DNA of 20,351 nucleotides from Planctomycetota bacterium (GTDB lineage: Bacteria; Planctomycetota; Phycisphaerae; Sedimentisphaerales; Anaerobacaceae): assembly GCA_022567055.1 (NCBI GenBank), contig JADFHU010000011.1:1-20351 (forward strand), written 5' to 3'. The notes under the pieces are model-generated. The model worked only from the letters and a program-made list of their open reading frames with translations. It was not told where the DNA came from and made no database searches. Each line of letters starts with the position of its first letter. Positions within the stretch are counted from its first letter, which is position 1. The position numbers were made by a program, and so were the translations under genes. Shown here one piece after another: positions 13,652 to 20,351 of this stretch.

Positions 13652-16258
13652 CTAGCGCGGGTCCGGCACCTGCTGTAGGGCAACCACCTTGACCTCGCCC
13701 TTGTAACCGCGGATGTCATCGTCATCCGGCAACACCTCGCTACGGTCCAGGATGGCCAACACCCGTCGCTGCGGACCGTCGGCCCCGATGCGCACCAGGA
13801 TGTAGGCACTAAAGACGTCGCTCCGCACGGTGATCAGGTTGCTGATGCGGTGGAAGAGGAGGTCCCGCTCCTCCAAGTCGTCCCGCGATTGATCCGGGGT
13901 CAGATCGGGACCGGGAGGCGTCGAGTCGTCGAACGAGTTGTCACTGTCGTCATCGGCGAGGCACTTCATGGCCGGGATCTGCATGAGTTCGCCGATGCTG
14001 TGAAACCCATCCATGCGTTCTCGATATTCGGCGATAGCCGCCGCAACATTGACCGCCTTGCCAGTTTTCCTGAGCCGCTCCGTTTCAAAGTTCAACCAAG
14101 GCAGCTTGTCGATCACGAGGGCCGGGGCAGTGTTCACATTGATGCGCCCCTTCACACGAATTTCGTTGCCAGCCGTCATGCCAAGACTAGTCATGGGAAC
14201 AGCCAGGCGCTGGAAGATATTGCGGTAGCTTGGGTCTGCTAGATCGAGATAGATTTGCTTTTGGATTTCCAGGGCATTGGGTTCATTGCTCCCCGTCCAA
14301 TCTGCGAATAGACGTTCGATTTGCATGCCCAGGGTATTGTTCCGATCACCCGTATGACCGATTCTAAGGATTCGGGAAAGCTCCCCGATGGTCGCAAAGT
14401 CTCGGTCAAGAAACGTCGGCAGATTCAAGTTGACGAGGTGCGCAGACGGATCGGTGGCCTGGGGATAAATGATCCGCCAGTCATCGTTGGGATCGTTGGG
14501 ATCGTCCCGATAGTACCGTTTCTGTGTCCCATCGCTCACGGCGCTCCACTCAAACCATGAAGCCGATGTCGTAAACCCGTCGACATACAGATCGGGATCC
14601 TTCAGGGAGCCTGGCGGAAGCTGGCGTTTGCGAAGGAGTCGAATGTCATAGTTTTCCAGCAACTGTGGCCCATCGTAGAGTGCCAGCGGCATCATTCGAG
14701 CGGGGTTTCCACTATTTGGATCGTAACTACGCAGGTAAACCCTTTGAGGATCGGCGCTCTTTGGATCAAAAGCTAATACATTAAATGCATACAGGGGCCT
14801 TCCGTTGAGCAAGGTGAGCTGATCCTTCTTCCATATCTCGACCCAAAAGTCATTGGACCGCAGGCTAACTTTGAATGGATTGTACAACTCTATTTGAAAT
14901 CGGTTCCTATTAGGATCAGTAGGGTCCGCAGGATCGATTAAGAACAAAATGCCACGGATGAACAGTTGTGGGGAAAAACCGAAAAAGCTGCGACCGTCAA
15001 CTTGAAGCTCAAAGATATTCTCATCAACATCCAGAAAGGCCCCGACATTGGCGGCTAGCTGAGCCGCCACCAAGACTTGGCTTGGATCATTTGCGTCGAT
15101 GTCGATGGCGGCCACCAATGCCTCACGGATGGAATTAGGATCCACCCCGCTGCTGAGACGGACCATCGGCCTACCCTCAGGATCGATGAGGCGGTCCACA
15201 CTAAGCGTGGTGCACAGGTGTTGTGAGTCGTATCTTTCGGTCGGGTTATCTCTATCGACTGCCGCCTTCCACCTCTTCAGGGAATTGCCAGCTTGGCCGA
15301 AAGGGACCCGGGCGCCGCTTCGAAAGAGTACGGCAAGATCACGGGATACCCTTGTGACCACATCTTGATGCTTCAGCACGAATCTATTGCGCAGTGAAAG
15401 TTCGTCCGAGAGGTCGTAGGGGCTGTAGATTGCTGGAATCGGTCCAAAGCCCTGCACGACATTCCGGAGGTATTGAGATTGGTTTCCTCCGGCGGCCCGC
15501 CAAGCAAATAGCGCTCTGGCGTTTTCCGCATACGCCTGCTCATCATCCCGCTCGTTGGCGTCAACGAGGTCCATCATCATGGACACAACGTCGATCTGCA
15601 TTTGATGGGAACCATCGACGGCCGTCGGTGGCGTGTCGCCGCCTGTGGAGAACTCGTGGCCGGTATTGATATTGACCATGGCTCCATGGTCGATCACCCG
15701 CACCGCCGCGTAGACCGCCTTCTGCTGATTGACCGTGACACCATCGAGTCTAAACCACTTCGAATCACTGACCCCGTCGCCGTCGGCATCGGCCAATTGG
15801 TCCTGGAAAAGATCGCCGGTATCGGGATCGATTCCGGCAATCGGCTCACGGTCCTGAACCAAAGTGATCGGCACGTTTTGGCTTGATTTCAGTGTGCCGG
15901 ACAAATCTGTTATCTGTCGCCAGCTGTAAGGACCTCCTATGGTGCAAGGATCCGAATTGTAGGGTTCCAGACTGGCCAACCATAGGTTTTGCGTATCCGG
16001 ATAGTCGTAGTATTCCTGTTGGGCAACACCGGGCACATCCTGGCTGAGTTCGTGGGAGAGGATGGCCAGCACAGAGTCCACACCCATATCCAACTGGCGA
16101 CGCTGTCCTGACGCCTGGGCTCCGATCCGATCCATGCGTGACACGACCGCGAAAAGCAAGCCCACTATTGCCAGGAGACTGGTCAGCACTACGGCCATGA
16201 GCAGCGCGGAACCTCGAGCCCTCCCATTTTCATGTCTATGCATCGCAGTACGCTTCAT
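13652..16258 (-). CDS. GspK-like minor pseudopilin, very large
   Basis: An 868-residue protein in the GspK position of a type II secretion/type IV pilus-like operon, probably capping the pseudopilus tip. It has a basic leader ending in RARG, then SALLMAVVLTSLLAIVGLLFAVV; as in other GspK proteins the glutamate at mature position 5 is missing. GRINVNTAPALVIDKLPWL (704-722) is the helix-hairpin-helix-like mark of GspK. It is more than twice the usual ~330 residues. Inserted parts hold DADGDGVSD (157-165), a calcium-loop pattern, and DPNDPN-type runs. ATG 16258 is chosen, with AGGTG about ten bases upstream; TTG 16264 is also possible. It is the last gene of the operon, 11 bases after gspJ. Confidence 0.85.
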   Translation of the reverse strand: MKRTAMHRHENGRARGSALLMAVVLTSLLAIVGLLFAVVSRMDRIGAQASGQRRQLDMGVDSVLAILSHELSQDVPGVAQQEYYDYPDTQNLWLASLEPYNSDPCTIGGPYSWRQITDLSGTLKSSQNVPITLVQDREPIAGIDPDTGDLFQDQLADADGDGVSDSKWFRLDGVTVNQQKAVYAAVRVIDHGAMVNINTGHEFSTGGDTPPTAVDGSHQMQIDVVSMMMDLVDANERDDEQAYAENARALFAWRAAGGNQSQYLRNVVQGFGPIPAIYSPYDLSDELSLRNRFVLKHQDVVTRVSRDLAVLFRSGARVPFGQAGNSLKRWKAAVDRDNPTERYDSQHLCTTLSVDRLIDPEGRPMVRLSSGVDPNSIREALVAAIDIDANDPSQVLVAAQLAANVGAFLDVDENIFELQVDGRSFFGFSPQLFIRGILFLIDPADPTDPNRNRFQIELYNPFKVSLRSNDFWVEIWKKDQLTLLNGRPLYAFNVLAFDPKSADPQRVYLRSYDPNSGNPARMMPLALYDGPQLLENYDIRLLRKRQLPPGSLKDPDLYVDGFTTSASWFEWSAVSDGTQKRYYRDDPNDPNDDWRIIYPQATDPSAHLVNLNLPTFLDRDFATIGELSRILRIGHTGDRNNTLGMQIERLFADWTGSNEPNALEIQKQIYLDLADPSYRNIFQRLAVPMTSLGMTAGNEIRVKGRINVNTAPALVIDKLPWLNFETERLRKTGKAVNVAAAIAEYRERMDGFHSIGELMQIPAMKCLADDDSDNSFDDSTPPGPDLTPDQSRDDLEERDLLFHRISNLITVRSDVFSAYILVRIGADGPQRRVLAILDRSEVLPDDDDIRGYKGEVKVVALQQVPDPR

Positions 16259-16269
16259 CGTCAAAACAC

Positions 16270-17313
16270 CTATCGGATCCCTACCCTATGAGTCAAAGTG
16301 CGTCCTCCCTCAATCAACCCTTGAGCATCGTAAAGTGTAAACGTAAAGAGTAGGTCCGGGCCCAAGTCCCAGGCATCTCCGATGCCGGCAGAACTTGTTC
16401 CTTCATTGCTGGGAAATGTAACATTGGGGTCGCCATGGGTCCGCCTGCCGGAGACGGAATAGAGGCTCCACATCGGATTCTCGGTGTCAATCTTGGCAGT
16501 GATCCCCGACCCGATCGTGTCGAAGTCGCTGTCTTCCAGTGACCCGTCGTTTGGGTTGGGATCCGTCATGGGCCAGCGTCGCAGGCTGCCATTGACCGTC
16601 CGTCGGCCCTGGATGCTGAACTGGCCTACTCGCTCGGCCAAGAGCATGTGGAGCGTGTCCGCATCCGACCTGTCGATCCATGCGCCGCGTTCGTTTCGAG
16701 GAACTTTTGCATCCGCCACATTCACGTCTCCCACGATGGAGAGCAGATCGTTTTTCTGGAAATCGGGAATGTCGTTCCAAGCCTTCAACGTGAGGTTGTC
16801 GAACTGGTGCTTATTGTACCAGAGCTGGCCCGCCCTCTTCTCGGTCACGCTATCCCCAATGGGATCGAACACGCTCGATTGGACCCTTCTGGGAATATAG
16901 GCATGCTGGGTGCGGACGAGTGTCCTGCTGACTGGGGATTGCGCGTGGGCCTTCAGTCCGCTTGCATCGCCCGCCAAGGTGTAGGAAATGCGCGCGGTGT
17001 TGCCACGTGTCAGCGCTCCGCCATCATAAGAGGGGAAGTCGCCCAGAGCATGAAACATGATTCTATCGAAGCGTTGTTGCCCGTCCGCATCGGCAGCCCA
17101 CACCACAAAAACGTCGCTCTCCTTGGTGAGCCCACGAAAATCGGCATCCAGTTGATTGGTGATGACTCGGAAGGTTTCCATGATTTCGGCATTCGCACTG
17201 GCCAGACGGACAGCTTGGATACCGGCGCGAAATACCGAACCGGCGATGGCCATGACGACCGCCATCAAGGCCATTGCGACGACCATCTCGAGGAGGGTGA
17301 AGGCCTTTCTCAT
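16270..17313 (-). CDS. GspJ-like minor pseudopilin
   Basis: A 347-residue prepilin-type protein, probably part of the pseudopilus tip complex with the GspI- and GspK-like products. The N-terminus MRKAFTLLEMVVAMALMAVVMAIAG gives a four-residue leader, a hydrophobic helix and the glutamate at mature position 5. The residue before the cut is alanine (A4) rather than the usual glycine. The globular part is longer than the ~200 residues usual for GspJ. Its assignment as J rests on gene order and size. The start overlaps the gspI-like stop (ATGA), which suggests coupled translation. Confidence 0.82.
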   Translation of the reverse strand: MRKAFTLLEMVVAMALMAVVMAIAGSVFRAGIQAVRLASANAEIMETFRVITNQLDADFRGLTKESDVFVVWAADADGQQRFDRIMFHALGDFPSYDGGALTRGNTARISYTLAGDASGLKAHAQSPVSRTLVRTQHAYIPRRVQSSVFDPIGDSVTEKRAGQLWYNKHQFDNLTLKAWNDIPDFQKNDLLSIVGDVNVADAKVPRNERGAWIDRSDADTLHMLLAERVGQFSIQGRRTVNGSLRRWPMTDPNPNDGSLEDSDFDTIGSGITAKIDTENPMWSLYSVSGRRTHGDPNVTFPSNEGTSSAGIGDAWDLGPDLLFTFTLYDAQGLIEGGRTLTHRVGIR

Positions 17314-18047
17314 AGCGATGTTCCGGCTTGAACAACCATGCGGTAGACGTCGATGACGGGGTCTCGCCCTCCACTGGCCGGCACCATCCAGAAGATCGTA
17401 TCCGTCAGAAGCGAAGGTGGAAGCGGCGGCTTAAAAACAATCGGGGGGGTCTTGGGATCCTGGGGATCCTCAACGGATATCCGCTGCACTCTAAGAACGC
17501 CCCGGACAGGCGGTCGGTCTGGAAAGTCAGGGACGTCGACGGGAGCATCCAACAGAACGTATCCCCCATCAATTCCCGTGACTTTGAGTTCCTCGTAGGT
17601 GACCGGCTTCACGGTCAGAAAGTCGTCCTCTTGATGACGTAACACAAAAACAGTCGCTTCCGTCGCGCCTCCTGAAACGGGACGCGTAAGCGCAGTCCAG
17701 GAATACTGTGAGCGCCGCGACTCAGGAACCCCGCCCTGCCCTGCCGAAGCTGCTGGGTCCTGGGCGGCATAATAGTGTTCATTGGTGTCTGCAAAAGTAT
17801 AAGGCGTGTGGTTATAGAGACCGACGTTGGGATCATTTGGATCCATCGCGGCCAGGCCGTACGCTTGGATCTTGCCAAAGGCCTCCGCCGCAGCGACCGA
17901 GGCGATGGTCTTCTCCATGGCAACGGTGGTCTGGTGGACTCCCAACATAAAGACCCCACCTACGAACAGCATGCCTATCGCCATGGTGCCGATGGCCAAG
18001 AGCACCTCGGTGAGAGAAAAACCGGATTGTCGTCGGATTGCCTTCAT
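17310..18047 (-). CDS. GspI/PilV-like minor pseudopilin
   Basis: A 245-residue prepilin-type protein. The leader ends at G9 in RRQSGFSLTEVLLAIGTMAIGMLFVGG, with F at mature position 1 and E at 5, followed by one hydrophobic helix. The TEVLLA start and the position between H- and J-like genes point to GspI, though PilV is similar. It contains DPNDPN and DPQDPKTPP loops and a long C-terminal extension compared with a typical ~120-residue GspI. GGGGAAG lies about ten bases before the start, five bases after the gspH-like stop, and the gene overlaps gspJ by four bases, so it is within one operon. Confidence 0.8.
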   Translation of the reverse strand: MKAIRRQSGFSLTEVLLAIGTMAIGMLFVGGVFMLGVHQTTVAMEKTIASVAAAEAFGKIQAYGLAAMDPNDPNVGLYNHTPYTFADTNEHYYAAQDPAASAGQGGVPESRRSQYSWTALTRPVSGGATEATVFVLRHQEDDFLTVKPVTYEELKVTGIDGGYVLLDAPVDVPDFPDRPPVRGVLRVQRISVEDPQDPKTPPIVFKPPLPPSLLTDTIFWMVPASGGRDPVIDVYRMVVQAGTSL

Positions 18048-18052
18048 CAGGT

Positions 18053-18910
18053 TTACTTCCCCGGAATAATTGAGATTCCATGATGCCGATTCACATAGAT
18101 ACTGGGCAAGCTCGAAAGATAGTTGTGCTTCTCTTCAGGCGATCTTAAGTTTGCGAACTCCTCGCGGTTACAAATGACGAATTGGTTTCGACTCAGCTCC
18201 TCACCCAGCCCGAACTCTGCGTAATCATCCTGTATGAACCGACCTGCATCATGATCAATGATGTTGATGGGGGAATTGAACACATCATCAGATGCGTCCG
18301 CCACGCTGGTGGGCGTATAATCACCCTGCCGGTTGCGCGCCCGCGTTTTCCGTATCTCGACCGTGCCCAGAGCACCGGAAAACGTGACCGAAAATGTCGA
18401 CATGTCGATCCAGTATTTACTGCGCCAGAGGTCACGATTCGCCCTAATGGTGCCAGATCCCAGATCAGGCATGTTCTCTCTGGAGTCCAGCAGGTGTTCG
18501 ACCATCACTGCCTCGTCGTTGTGGTCCGTCGCATCCTCGTGATTCGTCCGTACCTTCAGATCCAAGACGCAAAAGCGGTCAGGCAATTTGATCACCCTCA
18601 TGCCCTCGATCGCTCTCACTCCCGGCGCCAGCCCGGTTTCGTCGTAGTCGTGCCGAACGAATATCATGTATTGGTGGCCCTCGAGATCTTCTTGGAAGCG
18701 GACGCCCACATAGCGCTGATCTCGCATGGCCAACACGCGGGCAGCCCCCAACGCGGACTTCACCATGGTCACAACCGAGCCCGTGGATGAGAAGGCGTTC
18801 TGCAGGGCCTTGATAGCAGGTGCTCCTGCCGCAAAGAGCAAGGTCATGATGGTCAGGACGACCAGCATTTCAATCAGGGTAAATCCATTTTGTGCCCTGA
18901 ATCGTTTCAT
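18053..18910 (-). CDS. GspH/FimT-like pseudopilin
   Basis: A 285-residue prepilin-type protein with the cleavage site NGFTLIE (G9/F10), E at mature position 5 and a hydrophobic helix MLVVLTIMTLLFAAGAPAI. After the helix, VKSALGAARVLAMRDQRYVGVRF is the GspH-type pattern (small-residue helix leading to the first strand), supporting H rather than G. The frame is open for 86 residues upstream, but that part overlaps the gspG-like gene in another frame and would bury the prepilin leader, so ATG 18910 is taken, even though its ribosome site is weak. Confidence 0.83.
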   Translation of the reverse strand: MKRFRAQNGFTLIEMLVVLTIMTLLFAAGAPAIKALQNAFSSTGSVVTMVKSALGAARVLAMRDQRYVGVRFQEDLEGHQYMIFVRHDYDETGLAPGVRAIEGMRVIKLPDRFCVLDLKVRTNHEDATDHNDEAVMVEHLLDSRENMPDLGSGTIRANRDLWRSKYWIDMSTFSVTFSGALGTVEIRKTRARNRQGDYTPTSVADASDDVFNSPINIIDHDAGRFIQDDYAEFGLGEELSRNQFVICNREEFANLRSPEEKHNYLSSLPSIYVNRHHGISIIPGK

Positions 18911-18920
18911 AAGCGGCTTT

Positions 18921-19442
18921 CTATTTACTGCGAACATCATCCGCTGTGCCAAAACGCCGGTCCGGCCCTGCCGAGATGAACAGGGGAAAACTTGTAGTGC
19001 TCTGATAGAACAAGACCGTTCCCCATACATCGCGTATTTCCGGCTTGCTATTGCCATTGGACGCGCCGCTCCTGGGCAGATCCGTAACACAGCCCGTGTG
19101 CAAGCGAGACAATAGGTGACGAGACTCCTTGAGCGAGTCGAGTATGTCGTACAGCACTTCTGAGTCACCGGCGATCCTGTCTCTCAGAAGGATTTCATCT
19201 TTGAAGGCATCCATGACTACCGGCAGCGTTTCGGGCTGAGAGGGATAATCGGAATAAACCTCGAGGTAGGCCGCCACGGCATCGCCGAGTACATCGAAGG
19301 CCCGCTGCTGCGTCTGTAAGGCGTTACGCGTGGCGAGACCCGCGTTGGCCGTCCACACAATCGTGGCCAAGGCAATGACAATCGAAATGACCACTAGCAA
19401 CTCTACTAGCGTAAAGCCCAAACTGTGCTTGGCTCTGCACAT
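18921..19442 (-). CDS. GspG-like pseudopilin
   Basis: A 173-residue prepilin with leader MCRAKHSLG, then FTLVELLVVISIVIALATIVWTA: cleavage after G9, E at mature position 5 and a single helix. The C-terminal end FISAGPDRRFGTADDV is the GspG-type tail, in which the acidic residues of the GxDxxxGTxDD pattern bind calcium in characterised GspG proteins. The length fits a GspG. The ribosome site is a purine-rich GGAAAGGG near ATG 19442. It is the first intact pseudopilin gene of the operon, ten bases ahead of the gspH-like gene. Confidence 0.85.
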   Translation of the reverse strand: MCRAKHSLGFTLVELLVVISIVIALATIVWTANAGLATRNALQTQQRAFDVLGDAVAAYLEVYSDYPSQPETLPVVMDAFKDEILLRDRIAGDSEVLYDILDSLKESRHLLSRLHTGCVTDLPRSGASNGNSKPEIRDVWGTVLFYQSTTSFPLFISAGPDRRFGTADDVRSK

Positions 19443-19472
19443 GATCCCTTTCCGCCAACAGCCTGCGGCTCC

Positions 19473-20114
19473 TTAGTTGCCAAAATTGGTGATGTCGTCG
19501 GCCGTCCCGTAGATGCCGTCCTTCCCCGCCGAGATGAGAATAAAGGAATCTGGCCGGTAGGATGTGGGAGCGCTCGTCACCGTGGGATCTTGAATGTAGC
19601 CAATCTGATGTGGATGACTAATAGTGTTATTCCCATAGAAGCGTTCCCATCTGTCGTTCTCGGCAAACGGCCGAACCGTCCCGGTCGCCCCGGATGTCGC
19701 GACGATGTAGTCCCGCCGGTGTCGAACGAGATAATCATTGTCCATTGCATTGTAGGTGTTTAGCGGAAAAGTTGACGGATCCAAGGAATCTCGAAGGCGC
19801 CTGTTCGTCGTGTTCGCTCGATAGTACAAAATCGGGGCACCGGCCTTAACGAGCGTGTTGCCGGGCAGCAACAGGGACTGCTTTTCATACACATCGCACA
19901 AGACGTGGGTGTTCGGGGCGAGCGCCCCGAAGTTATTCTCGAATAGACCCGGTTCGTTCTGGCTAATGCTCCCGACTCTGAAGGCGTTGGCCGTGTCCAC
20001 ATCGACATAGTAATCTTGAGTATTCCGGCGATACAGCTGAAACTCAGCGGCCGTAAGCGTGCCAGGCAAGGGATAGGGCGGTGGGATCATTGCCCAAAGG
20101 GGTGGGAAGCGGAG
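19473..20114 (-). pseudogene. N-terminally truncated prepilin (GspG-like tail)
   Basis: About 214 codons in frame from the stop at 20115-20117 to 19473. The C-terminal end FILISAGKDGIYGTADDITNFGN parallels the GspG tail of the next gene (FISAGPDRRFGTADDV), so it is probably a second prepilin. There is no leader, no FTLIE and no hydrophobic helix anywhere. The first ATG (20090) has no ribosome site, and in-frame sequence reading LRFPPLWA continues upstream of it to the neighbouring stop codon, as if the protein began further up. I read it as a remnant whose front was replaced by the PIN gene, or as an assembly misjoin. A genuine short protein from 20090 is less likely. Confidence 0.62.
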
Positions 20115-20351
20115 CTAGGCGATCTTGGTCCTCACCAGGCCGGGGATCGCCTCGAAGGTGACGTCCTGGCATACGAGCTCGGCGTCGTGGAGGAGGGCCA
20201 GAGCGGCGGCCCAGGCAACCGGGAGGGAGAGGTCCAAGCTAGCCTGAAGGCGTACCGCCTCGTGGCGCCACCGGGGGTAGGACTCCACGATCTCAACAGG
20301 CCAGCCTTCCACCAACGTCAGGACCCGGTCCACCTCATCCGGCACGTGGCG
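20115..20351 (-). CDS. PIN-domain (VapC-like) protein, 5' end beyond window
   Basis: About 78 C-terminal residues of a PIN domain, the fold of VapC ribonuclease toxins; the frame is open to the window edge, so roughly the first half is outside. Diagnostic is LSLPVAWAAALALLHDAELVCQDVTFEAI, which matches the usual xSxADAxxAALAxxxxAxLVTGDxxF. The aspartate normally in the ADA position is valine here, while the later D (CQD) is kept and the following DPEF-like segment reads DVTF. The toxin may therefore be inactive. A partner antitoxin gene, if any, would lie to the right of the window. A GTG at 20345 is not a credible start. Confidence 0.7.
   Translation of the reverse strand, partial: RHVPDEVDRVLTLVEGWPVEIVESYPRWRHEAVRLQASLDLSLPVAWAAALALLHDAELVCQDVTFEAIPGLVRTKIA

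Noticed and set aside
18911..19168. 86-residue N-terminal extension of the gspH-like protein
   Set aside because: It overlaps the gspG-like coding sequence in another frame and would place the prepilin leader in the middle of the protein.

Overview
The window looks like a chromosomal segment of a Gram-negative-type bacterium with an outer membrane, probably a member of the Planctomycetota (Phycisphaerae-like lineages come to mind). The case rests on a very large GspK-like protein in a GspG-H-I-J-K pseudopilin operon, a small coiled-coil ORF resembling one I associate from memory with planctomycete genomes, hexamer-built intergenic palindromes, and frequent GTG/TTG starts. The taxonomic call is inference: there is no rRNA or tRNA here.

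Left part (1-6123), mostly + strand housekeeping and metabolism: the 3' two thirds of a D-galactonate dehydratase-type enolase-superfamily enzyme; a divergent M48 zinc protease (minus) with a clear promoter; a small orphan coiled-coil gene with its own promoter and a textbook terminator; a nucleoside deaminase; a BASS-family (bile acid:sodium symporter) transporter whose ribosome site and start codon lie in one arm of a 172-bp palindrome; truA (tRNA pseudouridine synthase) behind a hairpin that would hide its ribosome site; and a family 4 glycosyltransferase 33 bases after truA.

Middle part (6325-13440), all minus strand: a complete tripartite efflux operon read as tetR, outer-membrane factor, membrane-fusion protein, RND pump, with a VOC-domain protein at the end. 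Two junctions are ATGA overlaps. Two similar palindromes (AAACAANTGTTT) just ahead of tetR are good candidates for its operators, so the regulator probably controls itself and the pump.

Right part (13652-20351), all minus strand: pseudopilin genes in the order gspG, gspH, gspI, gspJ, gspK, preceded by an N-terminally truncated prepilin relative that abuts the C-terminal end of a degenerate PIN-domain (VapC-like) gene leaving the window. No secretion ATPase, platform protein or secretin gene is present, so the machine this operon serves must be encoded elsewhere.

Between the genes are three different classes of palindromic or repetitive elements. The most notable is a pair of related hexamer palindromes that start 16 and 17 bases after the stop codons of two unrelated genes, each oriented with the gene it follows. 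I see no CRISPR, tRNA, rRNA or intact mobile element, and no clear novel defence or biosynthetic system; the interest lies in the intergenic elements and in the decayed prepilin/PIN junction.
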